Assembly (NCBI RefSeq): GCF_014873955.1
Contig: NZ_JADBED010000001.1
Span: 1,488,001-1,552,000, forward strand
Direction of reading: 5' to 3'
Source of the DNA: Nesterenkonia lutea
Lineage (GTDB): Bacteria; Actinomycetota; Actinomycetes; Actinomycetales; Micrococcaceae
Length of the DNA: 64,000 nucleotides
A program made the position numbers and the translations under genes. The notes beneath the pieces were generated by a model. The model made no database searches. It saw nothing but the letters and a program-made list of their open reading frames with translations, and had not been told where the DNA came from. Below are positions 43,968 through 52,356 of the stretch, piece after piece. How positions within the stretch are numbered: position 1 is the stretch's first letter; every line of letters starts with the position of its first letter.

Positions 43968-45389
43968 GTGAGCACCGAACAGTCTGACCCGTGGATCGGT
44001 TCCCGAATCGATGACCGCTATGTGATCGATGAGCGCATCGCGCGCGGCGGGATGTCGACGGTCTACCGCGCCCAGGACGAGCGTCTGGGCCGCGAGGTGG
44101 CGCTGAAGGTGCTCTTCCCGCATATGGCCGAGGATCGCAAGGTCGTCGACCGCTTCGAGCAGGAGGCGCGGAACTCCGCGCTGATCGCCCACCCCAACGT
44201 CGTGCAGGTCCTCGACCAGGGCCAGGCCCGGGAGACCGCCTACCTGGTGATGGAGTATGTCCCAGGGGCCACCCTGCGCACGCTGCTCAAGCACGGGGCC
44301 ATGACACCTCGGCTCGCACTGACCTATATGGACTCGATCCTGCAGGGCCTGGCCGCCGCCCACCGTGCAGGACTGGTGCACCGTGACATCAAGCCGGAGA
44401 ACGTCCTGGTCTCCCACGACGGCCGGATCAAGCTCGCCGACCTGGGACTGGCCAGGGCGGCGACACATCACTCCGGCACCTCGACCCTGATGGGCACGGT
44501 CGCCTACATCTCCCCCGAGCTGCTCTCCGGGGAAGGAGCCGACGAACGTTCGGACATCTATGCGATCGGGATCCTGCTCTACGAGATGCTCACAGGGGTG
44601 CAGCCCTTCACCGGCGACTCCCCGGTGCGAGTCGCCTATCAGCACGTGAACTCCACCGTCCCGGTCCCCTCCGCACAGGTGCAGGGCCTGGCGGCCGAGC
44701 TCGACGACCTGGTCAGCATCTCGACCCGACCGGAGGTGGCGCTGCGCCCGAAGAACGCCGACGAGCTGCTGAAGATGCTGCGCGAGGTGCGCGGCCAGCT
44801 CAGCGAGGCGGAGCTGGACTTCGACGGCGCCCTCGCCCGTGCGACGACCCGCGCGATCCCGACCATGGGAGCAGGGCCCCGACCGGGCGCACCATCGGCT
44901 CCCCGGGACACCACCATCCTGCCCGGTGACTCCACCGAAGCCTTCCACGAGGTCGATGACCAGCGGACCGTGGCGGAGCCCTGGGACGAGGACATCGACA
45001 CGGCGCTGGGACATGCGCGGACCACCCACCTCCAGGAGGAGCACCGGGATGCGGCGGGGGCACGGCAGCCCAGCCTCGCCGAGGAGGATCGCCAGCTCGT
45101 GACCGAGGTTCCCACCAGCGGTCTGCAGCTGGCTCGTCCGCGGCTCAGCGCGGATGACCCGCCCACGGGCGCGCAGCCTGCGGTGTCCTCACCGGTGCGC
45201 AGGCCGGCCGAGCGTGAGCGCACGGATCGGCGCGAACGTCAGCGACCCACGGTGGAGCTGACCCGTCCGACCCCCACGCGAGCCTGGCTGATGGTCGCGG
45301 CGCTCATGATCGGCAGTGCCCTGCTGGTGCTCATGGCAGGGTGGATCGGCGTCACGGACGCACTGATCCCCAGCCTCGGCGGTGGCTGA
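43968..45389 (+). CDS. pknL: membrane serine/threonine protein kinase, PknL-like
   Basis: The kinase domain (about residues 15-275) is complete: the Gly loop RGGMSTVY, ATP lysine Lys47 (VALKVL), catalytic HRDIKPEN (Asp140), DLG in place of DFG (158-160), and SPE in the activation segment. A long disordered juxtamembrane region with several Thr-rich sites (276-435) leads to one C-terminal membrane helix (about 441-463) and a tail of only about 10 residues. No PASTA or other sensor domain is present. The GTG at 43968 fits the -10. Neighbours idsA and aroG match the mycobacterial pknL locus. Confidence 0.88.
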   Translation: MSTEQSDPWIGSRIDDRYVIDERIARGGMSTVYRAQDERLGREVALKVLFPHMAEDRKVVDRFEQEARNSALIAHPNVVQVLDQGQARETAYLVMEYVPGATLRTLLKHGAMTPRLALTYMDSILQGLAAAHRAGLVHRDIKPENVLVSHDGRIKLADLGLARAATHHSGTSTLMGTVAYISPELLSGEGADERSDIYAIGILLYEMLTGVQPFTGDSPVRVAYQHVNSTVPVPSAQVQGLAAELDDLVSISTRPEVALRPKNADELLKMLREVRGQLSEAELDFDGALARATTRAIPTMGAGPRPGAPSAPRDTTILPGDSTEAFHEVDDQRTVAEPWDEDIDTALGHARTTHLQEEHRDAAGARQPSLAEEDRQLVTEVPTSGLQLARPRLSADDPPTGAQPAVSSPVRRPAERERTDRRERQRPTVELTRPTPTRAWLMVAALMIGSALLVLMAGWIGVTDALIPSLGGG

Positions 45390-45465
45390 GCCGCCCCACC
45401 AGCCCGCTGACCTGCTCAGCTCCGGTCCGCGCGGCTCGGCTGCGCCCAGCTCAGCGCGGCGAAGT
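45390..45465. other. short convergent gap between pknL and aroG
   Basis: This 76-bp gap between convergent genes holds overlapping GC-rich half-repeats (CAGCTC/GAGCTG type) but no clear stem with U-run. Confidence 0.3.
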
Positions 45466-46872
45466 TCAGCTGACCTCGGTCAGCGACTCCGCCACCAGGA
45501 AGGCGAGCTCGAGAGACTGCTTGTGGTTCAGCCGCGGATCCACCAGGGACTCGTATCCCCGGTCGAACGCAGACTCGTCGACGACGTCGGAGCCGCCGAG
45601 ACACTCGGCCACGTCGTCACCGGTCATCTCCACATGCAGGCCGCCGGGGTAGGTGCCCAGTTCACGGTGCACCTGGAAGAAGCCGCGGACCTCGTCCAGG
45701 ATGTCGTCGAATCGGCGGGTCTTATAGCCGTTGTCCGCGGTGATCGTGTTCCCGTGCATCGGGTCGGTCACCCAGACGACCTTCGCCCCTGAATCGCGGA
45801 CCGCCTCCACCAGCGGTGGCAGCTTCTCGCGCACATTGCCCGCGCCCATCCGCACGATGAAGGTCAGCCGGCCCGGCTCGCGCTCCGGGTCGAGCTTGTC
45901 GATGATCTCCAGGACGGTCTCCGCAGTGGTGCTGGGACCGAGCTTCACTCCCACCGGGTTCTGCACCCGGGAGAGGTAGTCCATATGCGCGCCGTCGAGC
46001 TCTCGGGTCCGCTCCCCGATCCAGACGAAGTGTCCACTGGTCACGTACGGCTTGCCGGTGCGGGAGTCGATGCGGGTCAGGGCGCGCTCATAGTCCAGCA
46101 GCAGCGCCTCATGGGCGGCGTAGAACTCAGTGCGCTTGAGGCCCTCGAAGTCGGCGCCGCAGGCCTCCATGAACCTGACGGCACGGTCGATCTCGCCGGC
46201 GAGCTGCTCATACCGGGCGTGGGCCGGATTCGCCATGAAGCCCTTGTTCCACTGCTGCACCGCGCGGAGATCGGCGAAGCCGCCTTCGGTGAAGGCGCGG
46301 ACCAGGTTCAGCGTGGCGGCGGACTTGTGATAGGCCGCCACCATGCGCTTGGGGTCCGGGAGGCGCGACTCTTCGGTGAAGGCGAAGCCGTTGACGATCT
46401 CGCCGCGGAAGGTCGGCAGCGTCACGCCGTCGCGGGTCTCCACATCGGAAGAGCGCGGCTTGGCGTACTGGCCGGCCATGCGGCCCATCTTCACCACCGG
46501 CAGCGACGCCCCGTAGGTGAGCACGACCGCCATCTGCAGGATGGTCTTGATCTTGGCGCTGATCCGATCGGCGCTGACACCGTCGAAGGTCTCGGCACAG
46601 TCGCCTCCCTGGAGCAGGAAGGCCTCACCGTTGGCCACTTTGGCCAGGCGGCGCTTGAGCTTGTCCACCTCACCGGCGAAGACCAGCGGCGGGTGCGCCG
46701 AGAGCTCGGCATAGGCGGAATCAAAGTCTTCGTGGTCATGCCAGTCCGGCTGCTGTCGCAGCGGCAGGGAACGCCATTCATCGAGGCCTGGGTAGTCGGC
46801 GGCGCCGACATGCAGAATCTCGCCGGGGGCGGTCAGCGGGGCATCAGAACGGGGCTCTGGCAGGGTAGTCAC
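45466..46872 (-). CDS. aroG: 3-deoxy-7-phosphoheptulonate synthase, class II
   Basis: This enzyme condenses phosphoenolpyruvate and erythrose 4-phosphate, the first shikimate step, and so feeds chorismate to TrpE. The 468-residue length and motifs identify the plant/mycobacterial class II form: LLQGGDCAETFDG, KMGRMAGQYAKPRS, GEIVNGFAF, HFVWIGERTREL and WVTDPMHGNT. The GTG start follows TACGCT by 6 bp, predicting a leaderless message. Feedback behaviour cannot be read from the sequence. Confidence 0.97.
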   Translation of the reverse strand: MTTLPEPRSDAPLTAPGEILHVGAADYPGLDEWRSLPLRQQPDWHDHEDFDSAYAELSAHPPLVFAGEVDKLKRRLAKVANGEAFLLQGGDCAETFDGVSADRISAKIKTILQMAVVLTYGASLPVVKMGRMAGQYAKPRSSDVETRDGVTLPTFRGEIVNGFAFTEESRLPDPKRMVAAYHKSAATLNLVRAFTEGGFADLRAVQQWNKGFMANPAHARYEQLAGEIDRAVRFMEACGADFEGLKRTEFYAAHEALLLDYERALTRIDSRTGKPYVTSGHFVWIGERTRELDGAHMDYLSRVQNPVGVKLGPSTTAETVLEIIDKLDPEREPGRLTFIVRMGAGNVREKLPPLVEAVRDSGAKVVWVTDPMHGNTITADNGYKTRRFDDILDEVRGFFQVHRELGTYPGGLHVEMTGDDVAECLGGSDVVDESAFDRGYESLVDPRLNHKQSLELAFLVAESLTEVS

Positions 46873-46878
46873 CCGATC

Positions 46879-46884
46879 AGCGTA
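46879..46884 (-). promoter_or_regulatory. -10 element for a leaderless aroG mRNA
   Basis: TACGCT on the minus strand lies 6 bp before the aroG GTG at 46872. Confidence 0.6.
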
Positions 46885-46937
46885 GTCCGCTCGTCACAGC
46901 GGCACCTAATGCCGCGGCGTCATTCCAGCATGCGGAC

Positions 46938-46977
46938 GAAGGGAGCCCCGGTGCTCTCCGGCACCGGGGCTCCCTTC
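46938..46977 (-). terminator. terminator downstream of fadD
   Basis: A perfect 17-bp stem (arms 46938-46954 and 46961-46977, core GGGAGCCCCGGTGC, loop TCTCCG) lies 26 bp after the fadD stop and upstream of the aroG promoter. Confidence 0.8.
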
Positions 46978-47003
46978 GCAGTGGTGGTGTGAGGGCGAGC
47001 CCT

Positions 47004-48827
47004 TCAGGCCTTGTTCCGGGCCGCATCGGCGTAGAGGGCCTCGACCTCTTCGGCGAAGTCCTTCATGACCAGGGGCCGCTTGATCTTCAGCGAGGGGGTG
47101 AGGTGCCCGGATTCGATCGTGAAGTCCGTGTGCAGAAGTCGGAACTCACGGATGGACTCCGCCCGCGAGACCGATTCGTTGGCCCTGTCGATCACAGACT
47201 GCACATGGTCGATGATCTTCTGGTCCTTCACCAGGTCGGTCACCGGAGTCTCGGGGTGAAGCCCCTGCCGCTTGAGCCACTGCGGAAGGGTGTCCACGTC
47301 AAGGGTGATCAGTGCGGCGACGAAGGGCCTGTTGTCCCCCACCACCACCGCCTGGGAGACGATCGCGTCGGCGCGGATCAGGTCCTCCAGCTGTGCGGGC
47401 GAGACATTCTTGCCCGCGGCCGTCACCAGGATCTCCTTCTTGCGCCCGGTGATGGTCAGGCAGCCGTCGGAGTCCAGCGTTCCGACGTCGCCGGTGCGGA
47501 ACCAGCCGTTCTCGGTGAAGATCTCCTGATCGAGCTCGGGACGGTTGTGGTAGCCGCGGAACACGCAGATTCCGCGTCCCAGGATCTCGCCGTCCTCGGC
47601 GATCTTCACGGCGCACCCGGGCAGCGGTGCTCCCACAGTGCCGATCTTGCTCAGCTCCGGAGTGTTCACGGTCAGCGGCGCCGTGGTCTCGGTCAGGCCA
47701 TAACCCTCCAGGATCTGCACACCGACTCCGTAGAAGAAGTGGCCGAGCCTCTCCCCCAGCGGTGAGCCGCCCGAGACGGCGTGGCGGACCTGACCGCCCA
47801 TTCGAGCACGCAGCTTGGAGTACACGAGCTTGTCGAAGACCGTGTGCTTGAGACCCAGTGTGAAGGGGACCTTGCCCTGCTGCTTGGCGCGGGACCAGGC
47901 GATCGCCGTGTCGGCGGCCTTGGCGAAGATGGAGCCCTTGCCCTCGGATTCGGCCTTGAGCATCGCCGCGTTGTAGATCTTCTCGAAGACCCGGGGGACG
48001 GCGAGCAGGAACGTGGGCTCGAAGGTGCCCAGGTCATCGACCAGGTCCTTGATGTCCGAGGTGTGCCCGACGCGGGAGCCCCCGGCGACCGCCAGCACGG
48101 AGATGAAGCGTGCGAAGACGTGGGCCAGCGGGATGAACATGACTGTGGAGGCGTCCTTGTGGACCACCGAGCCCAGCGAAGATCCGAGCGCCTGGAGCGA
48201 GAGCTCGGTGAAGTTCGAATGCGTGAGCTCGCAGCCCTTGGGCCGTCCGGTGGTCCCGGAGGTGTAGATGATGGTGGCCAGGTCCGCACCCGCTGCGACG
48301 TTGCGGCGCGCGATGACCTGGTCCTCGGTGATCCCGGCACCCTTGGCGCGGATGTCGTCCAGCCCGGCGCCTTCGATGGTGTGGATCTGCCCCAGTCCCT
48401 GAAGCTTCTCCTGCGCGACGGCGCGCTCCACGATCCGCTGGTGATTCTGGGTCTCCGCGAAGAGCAGCTTCACGCCGGCGTCCTCGACGATCCACGCCAC
48501 CTGGGAGGGCGAGGAGGTCTCGTAGACCGGCACGGTGATCGCCCCGGCGTACCAGATGGCGAAGTCCAGCAGCGTCCACTCATACCGCGTGGGCGCCATG
48601 ATCGCCACACGGTCCCCGACCTCGATCCCAGAGCCGATCAGACCCTTGGCGATCTTGACCACCTGGTCGCGGAACTCCGCGGCGCTGACATCGGTCCACT
48701 GCCCGGGGCTCAGCTGCCGCCCGAAGAGGATGTTCGCCGGATCGGCCGTGACCTGGCGTTCAAGCAGATCGGTGATGTTCAGATCAGCCGGAACCTCGAC
48801 GGCGGGGGGTGTTGCGATTTCCTTCAC
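47004..48827 (-). CDS. fadD: long-chain fatty acid--CoA ligase (FadD15-like)
   Basis: The protein activates fatty acids to acyl-CoA via acyl-AMP. ANL-family motifs are IIYTSGTTGRPKGCELTH, EGYGLTETTAP, GWFRTGDVG and the hinge-adjacent DGCLTITGRKKEILVTAAGKN. I choose the GTG at 48827 (607 residues) because GGAGGAG lies 6 nt upstream (48834-48840). In-frame ATG and GTG codons up to 48872 would place that ribosome site inside the gene. The nearby plsC could use its product for phospholipid synthesis. Confidence 0.93.
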   Translation of the reverse strand: MKEIATPPAVEVPADLNITDLLERQVTADPANILFGRQLSPGQWTDVSAAEFRDQVVKIAKGLIGSGIEVGDRVAIMAPTRYEWTLLDFAIWYAGAITVPVYETSSPSQVAWIVEDAGVKLLFAETQNHQRIVERAVAQEKLQGLGQIHTIEGAGLDDIRAKGAGITEDQVIARRNVAAGADLATIIYTSGTTGRPKGCELTHSNFTELSLQALGSSLGSVVHKDASTVMFIPLAHVFARFISVLAVAGGSRVGHTSDIKDLVDDLGTFEPTFLLAVPRVFEKIYNAAMLKAESEGKGSIFAKAADTAIAWSRAKQQGKVPFTLGLKHTVFDKLVYSKLRARMGGQVRHAVSGGSPLGERLGHFFYGVGVQILEGYGLTETTAPLTVNTPELSKIGTVGAPLPGCAVKIAEDGEILGRGICVFRGYHNRPELDQEIFTENGWFRTGDVGTLDSDGCLTITGRKKEILVTAAGKNVSPAQLEDLIRADAIVSQAVVVGDNRPFVAALITLDVDTLPQWLKRQGLHPETPVTDLVKDQKIIDHVQSVIDRANESVSRAESIREFRLLHTDFTIESGHLTPSLKIKRPLVMKDFAEEVEALYADAARNKA

Positions 48828-48899
48828 GGCGGACTCCTCCATCATGTGTGCTGGGTCACACCATCTTGTCACAGGCGGATACTGATCGGTAACCAGGGC

Positions 48900-49265
48900 T
48901 CAGACCTGGGCGCCGTCGCCTCCTCCGGAACGGCTGCGGGGCATCTGCAGGAAGAGGATCACCAGGCCGGCCAGCACGACGCCGATCAGCGCCGTGACGG
49001 TCCAGCCGGGGGCGTTCACCGGCAGGAAAGGCACGATGATCAGCGCGAGGATGCCCCCGATGCTCAGCCCGGCTCCCAGCACCACGGCGGGCCGGGCTCC
49101 CGCGAGGGGGTTCTTGGGGTTGGGCGGCTGGAAGTCATCGACATCCTCGCCCACGGCATCGTCCACGCGGTTCTCGCGCGGCCCATGGCCGGGTCCGGAC
49201 ACGGGCCGGGAGTCCCCGCCGCGGCCGAATACTCTGCTGGGCTCGTCGTCGCGATAGGTGCTCAT
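48900..49265 (-). CDS. small two-helix membrane protein of unknown function
   Basis: The 121-residue protein has a charged, Gly/Pro-rich cytoplasmic N-terminus (1-55), two membrane helices (about 60-81 and 86-107) and a short basic, Gly-rich tail. I do not recognise a family. Its ATG overlaps the stop of the upstream hydrolase gene (ATGA), so the two are co-translated. Confidence 0.8.
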   Translation of the reverse strand: MSTYRDDEPSRVFGRGGDSRPVSGPGHGPRENRVDDAVGEDVDDFQPPNPKNPLAGARPAVVLGAGLSIGGILALIIVPFLPVNAPGWTVTALIGVVLAGLVILFLQMPRSRSGGGDGAQV

Positions 49266-50008
49266 GGCGCCATCCTCTCAGTGGGCTCACCGGCAGGGTG
49301 CCGAGAGTGCAGGAATTCGAGCAGGTGGTGATGGATCGTCTCCGCCTCATGGTCCAGGGTGGCCACGTGGCGGCTGCGCGGCAGATGAATCACCTGCAGC
49401 TGGTCCTCAGGGAGTGCCCTGATCAGCGTATCGGCTGAGGAGGGGGGCAGGACATCATCGGTGCCCGAGCGGAAGAGCATGACCGGAGTCCCGCGCCGAC
49501 GGATCTCCGGGAGCTCTTGGCGCACCTGGGCGAAGAGGAGGTCCAGCTGCACCACGGCGCGCAGCGGTGTCTGCGCATAGGCCTCCTCGATCACGCCAGG
49601 CTTGGCGATGTCCCCGGCGATGCTGGCCACCGTGGGGCGGAGACGGCCCAGCGCCCAGGCGGCGGGACCGGTCAGCGGGGCGAGCCGGAGTCCTGGGTTG
49701 ATCACCGCGACCGCGTCGACCCGACGGTGCGCCGCCACGTGGAGAGCAAGCGCCCCACCCATCGACAGCCCGACCGTGACCACGCGGGAGCACCGCGCGG
49801 CGAGCCGGTCGTAGCTGGCCAGGGCCGCGCGTGCGATCTGCTGACGACTCGTGCCCTGGAGCTCCTGCCAGCTGGTGCCGTGGCCGGGCAGCAGCGGCAG
49901 ATCCACGGTGAAGCCGGCCTCGCGCAGCGCCGCGGCGACCGGCTGCATCGAGGCGGGGGTGGAGGTGAATCCGTGAAAGACGGCGATTCCCGTGCCGGAC
50001 GTGTCCAT
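49262..50008 (-). CDS. alpha/beta hydrolase (carboxylesterase / acylglycerol lipase type)
   Basis: The fold and triad are clear: oxyanion loop FHGFTSTPASM, nucleophile Ser82 in GLSMGG, Asp184/185 in SGTDDVLPP and His214 in RSRHVATLDHE. The short, cap-poor architecture resembles Est30-type carboxylesterases and thermostable monoacylglycerol lipases. The natural substrate is unknown. Position beside fadD and plsC suggests lipid metabolism. TACAGT 6 bp before the ATG predicts a leaderless mRNA. Confidence 0.9.
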   Translation of the reverse strand: MDTSGTGIAVFHGFTSTPASMQPVAAALREAGFTVDLPLLPGHGTSWQELQGTSRQQIARAALASYDRLAARCSRVVTVGLSMGGALALHVAAHRRVDAVAVINPGLRLAPLTGPAAWALGRLRPTVASIAGDIAKPGVIEEAYAQTPLRAVVQLDLLFAQVRQELPEIRRRGTPVMLFRSGTDDVLPPSSADTLIRALPEDQLQVIHLPRSRHVATLDHEAETIHHHLLEFLHSRHPAGEPTERMAP

Positions 50009-50014
50009 GAACTC

Positions 50015-50020
50015 ACTGTA
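50015..50020 (-). promoter_or_regulatory. -10 element for the alpha/beta hydrolase gene
   Basis: TACAGT on the minus strand lies 6 bp before the ATG at 50008. Confidence 0.6.
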
Positions 50021-50027
50021 TTGCCTC

Positions 50028-50033
50028 TACAGT
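50028..50033 (+). promoter_or_regulatory. -10 element for plsC
   Basis: TACAGT on the plus strand predicts a transcript starting near 50040, about 31 nt before the plsC GTG at 50071. It overlaps the earlier in-frame GTG at 50032 and so argues against that start. Confidence 0.55.
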
Positions 50034-50070
50034 GGTCTCGAAGCTCAGCCGCCGGAAAGGACCCTCCCCA

Positions 50071-50832
50071 GTGTCGTTCTACAGCGTCGCCAAGAACATC
50101 GTCGTGGGGCCGGTGGTCAACACGGCGTTCCGCCCCTGGGTGCGGGGTCTGCACAACATTCCCAGCGAGGGGCCCGCCATCCTGGCCTCGAACCACCTCT
50201 CCTTCTCCGACTCCGTGTTCATCCCGGTCAAGGTGCCGCGCCAGGTCCATTTCATGGCAAAGGACGACTATTGGGCCCGGCAGGGAGCCTCGGGCTGGGT
50301 GATGAAGAAGTTCTTCGACCTCTCAGGTCAGATCCCGATGGACCGCTCGGGCGGGGCGGCGAGCCAGAACTCGCTCAACGCCGGCGAGCAGGCGCTGCGC
50401 GACGGGGCCGTGCTCGGGCTCTACCCCGAGGGCACGCGCAGCCCCGACGGTCGGCTGTACCGCGGGAAGCTCGGGATCGCGCGGCTCGCCCTCAACACCC
50501 AGGCGCCCGTGATCCCGATCGCGCTGATCGGCACCGACAAGGTCCAGCCGATCGGCAAGAACATCCCGCGGCTGGGACGGGTGGGCATGATCGTCGGCGA
50601 ACCGATGACCTTCGAGTCCTACCACGGCAACGCCGAGGACCGGTTCGCCCAGCGCGCGGTCACCGACGAGATCATGTACCGGATCATGCGGCTCTCCGGC
50701 CAGGAGTACGTGGACGTCTATGCCTCAGATGTGAAGCGCCAGCTGGAGGCGGAGAAGGCGGCGGCCAAGGCTGCCCGCCGGGCGCACCGCCACCGCGAGG
50801 ACTCACGCTCCCCCGGGCCGACCGCGGACTAG
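50071..50832 (+). CDS. plsC: 1-acylglycerol-3-phosphate acyltransferase family protein
   Basis: The acyltransferase motifs are NHLSFSD (41-47, the HX4D catalytic pair), the glycerol-phosphate-binding YPEGTRSPDGRLYRGK and PVIPIALIGTD. It likely acylates lysophosphatidate in the membrane. The GTG at 50071 is preceded by AAAGGA at good spacing and lies downstream of the mapped -10. The C-terminal 40 residues are Lys/Ala/Arg-rich. It diverges from the hydrolase gene. Confidence 0.93.
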   Translation: MSFYSVAKNIVVGPVVNTAFRPWVRGLHNIPSEGPAILASNHLSFSDSVFIPVKVPRQVHFMAKDDYWARQGASGWVMKKFFDLSGQIPMDRSGGAASQNSLNAGEQALRDGAVLGLYPEGTRSPDGRLYRGKLGIARLALNTQAPVIPIALIGTDKVQPIGKNIPRLGRVGMIVGEPMTFESYHGNAEDRFAQRAVTDEIMYRIMRLSGQEYVDVYASDVKRQLEAEKAAAKAARRAHRHREDSRSPGPTAD

Positions 50833-50912
50833 CGGGCACCGCGAGGAGCGGCCCGCGCGCAAGAAGCGGGACAGCGGCCGGGCAGGAGCGGTCACGGCGG
50901 CGGGGCACGAAA

Positions 50913-50951
50913 AAGCCCCGGGCGATGATCGTGATCATCACTCCGGGGCTT
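50913..50951 (-). terminator. terminator, originally of tRNA-Leu
   Basis: Nested stems (outer AAGCCCCGG/CCGGGGCTT at 50913-50921 and 50943-50951; inner ATGATC/GATCAT) are followed by TTTTT on the minus strand. The orientation fits tRNA-Leu(CAG), whose 3' end now lies 2.6 kb away because two insertion sequences separate them. It can also end plsC transcription. Confidence 0.75.
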
Positions 50952-50974
50952 CCGAGCAGCTCATGTGCTGCTGA

Positions 50975-50990
50975 TCTGTGCGCGAGGGGG
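50975..50990. repeat. target-site copy 1 flanking the IS array
   Basis: TCTGTGCGCGAGGGGG matches the 3' end of tRNA-Leu plus 3 flanking bases. Identical copies lie at 52270-52285 and 53565-53580. The preceding A (50974) may make it 17 bp. Confidence 0.85.
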
Positions 50991-51061
50991 TGTTGAGTCT
51001 CAATACATATTCAAGGGATGTCTCAATACATCGGAAAGGTTCCGGTGGCCGATCATGATTG

Positions 51062-52228
51062 ATGACCAAGCGCAAGCAGATCATCACAGCGGTCAACAGA
51101 GGCACGATGTCTCAAGCCCAGGCTGCACGGGCCTACGGGGTCTCGGAATCGATGGTTTCCAAACTCTTGAGACAGTGGGCCCGAGAAGGCGAGGCGGCGT
51201 TCTACACCAAGACCCGCAGACCCCATTCACACCCTGCCGCGACGGGCCAGGAGGTCATCACCGAGATCACCCGACTGCGGACTGAGCTGGTGGCCCAGGG
51301 CCTGGACGCAGGCCCGGCCACGATCAGAGATCACCTGCGCAAGAACCTCTCCGAGAATCAGACCCCGTCCCGGGCGAGCATCGCGCGGATCCTGAACCGG
51401 CAGAACCTGGTGGCACCCGCGCCGAAGAAACGACCGAAATCCTCGCTGCTCAGATTCGAAGCAGAACTGCCTAACGGGTGCTGGCAATCAGATGTCACCA
51501 AGATCGTCCTTGCCGACGGGAAGATCGCCGAGGTGATCACCTGGCTCGATGACTACTCCAGAATGGTGGTGCATCTGCAGGCACATCTGCGGGTCACGGT
51601 GGACACTGTGATCTCCTCCTTCACCGTCGCCGCAGGTCAGCACGGGATTCCAGCGGCCACACTGACCGATAACGGGCTGGTCTACACCACCCGGTTCCGG
51701 GGCGGGCCCAACCGGTTCGAGAAGCTGCTGCGCACCCACGACGTGATCCAGCGCAACGGTCGAGGCAATCATCCCCAGACCCAGGGCAAGGTCGAACGAT
51801 TCCAACAGACGATGAAGAAATGGATCACTGCCCGCCCCGCGGCGGCCAGCATCACTGAGCTGAACCAGCTGCTGGGGGACTTCACCAGGATCTATAACAC
51901 CGAGCGGATCCACTCAGCACGCCGCGCAACCCCTTATGCGGCCTATATCGGTCGGCCCAAAGACTCTCCGGCACCGCTGCCCGAAGACACCACGAGGTAC
52001 CTACAAGATCGGGTGGATAAGTTCGGCAAGCTCAGCATCCGCTACGACGGGCGGATGCGACATATCGGGATCGGGCGAACCCACGCGGGAACCCCCGTGG
52101 TGAAGATCATCAAAGATCGCCATGTGATCATCGCGGACAAACGCACCGGAGAGGTCTTGAGGGAACTGATCCTTGATCCCACACGGGACTACCAGCCCCG
52201 TGGATCCGGGCAAGAAGAAAGGCCCTGA
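51062..52228 (+). CDS. IS481-family transposase, copy 1
   Basis: The 388-residue protein has an N-terminal helix-turn-helix (MSQAQAARAYGVSESMVSKL, residues 16-35) and an rve integrase core with catalytic Asp144 (WQSDVTK), Asp203 (LTDNG) and Glu245 (GKVERFQ). The 41 residues between the last two define the DD(41)E subgroup common in actinobacteria. The ATG at 51062 follows a TTG that could also serve. The sequence is intact and probably active. Confidence 0.95.
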   Translation: MTKRKQIITAVNRGTMSQAQAARAYGVSESMVSKLLRQWAREGEAAFYTKTRRPHSHPAATGQEVITEITRLRTELVAQGLDAGPATIRDHLRKNLSENQTPSRASIARILNRQNLVAPAPKKRPKSSLLRFEAELPNGCWQSDVTKIVLADGKIAEVITWLDDYSRMVVHLQAHLRVTVDTVISSFTVAAGQHGIPAATLTDNGLVYTTRFRGGPNRFEKLLRTHDVIQRNGRGNHPQTQGKVERFQQTMKKWITARPAAASITELNQLLGDFTRIYNTERIHSARRATPYAAYIGRPKDSPAPLPEDTTRYLQDRVDKFGKLSIRYDGRMRHIGIGRTHAGTPVVKIIKDRHVIIADKRTGEVLRELILDPTRDYQPRGSGQEERP

Positions 52229-52248
52229 ACCGAGGGTTCAGGGCCTTT
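52218..52248 (+). terminator. IS-encoded terminator, copy 1
   Basis: A perfect 14-bp stem AAAGGCCCTGAACC (52218-52231) and its complement (52235-52248) with loop GAG spans the transposase stop codon. It ends in TTT on the plus strand, and in TTT on the minus strand too, so it may also stop tRNA-Leu read-through. Confidence 0.75.
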
Positions 52249-52269
52249 CCGATGTACTGAGACATCACA

Positions 52270-52285
52270 TCTGTGCGCGAGGGGG
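52270..52285. repeat. target-site copy 2 between the two IS copies
   Basis: TCTGTGCGCGAGGGGG separates the two elements and is identical to the copies at 50975-50990 and 53565-53580. Confidence 0.85.
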
Positions 52286-52356
52286 TGTTGAGTCTCAATA
52301 CATATTCAAGGGATGTCTCAATACATCGGAAAGGTTCCGGTGGCCGATCATGATTG

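Larger units (their letters stand above)
50991..52269 (+). mobile_element. IS481-family insertion sequence, copy 1
   Basis: A 1279-bp element with TGT...ACA ends. The terminal repeats TGTTGAGTCTCAATACAT (left) and TGTGATGTCTCAGTACAT (right, reversed) match at 14 of 18 positions. The left end holds a second, direct GTCTCAATACAT 23 bp inside, probably an extra transposase site. It encodes one transposase and is flanked on both sides by TCTGTGCGCGAGGGGG. Confidence 0.85.

Noticed and set aside
42771..45044. A 757-codon open frame on the minus strand across idsA and pknL
   Set aside because: It lies wholly antisense to two well-supported genes, has a His/Gly/Arg-rich composition typical of GC-rich shadow frames, and shows no family motif.
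50032..50070. Earlier GTG start for plsC
   Set aside because: It overlaps the predicted -10 TACAGT, so it would not be on the transcript.
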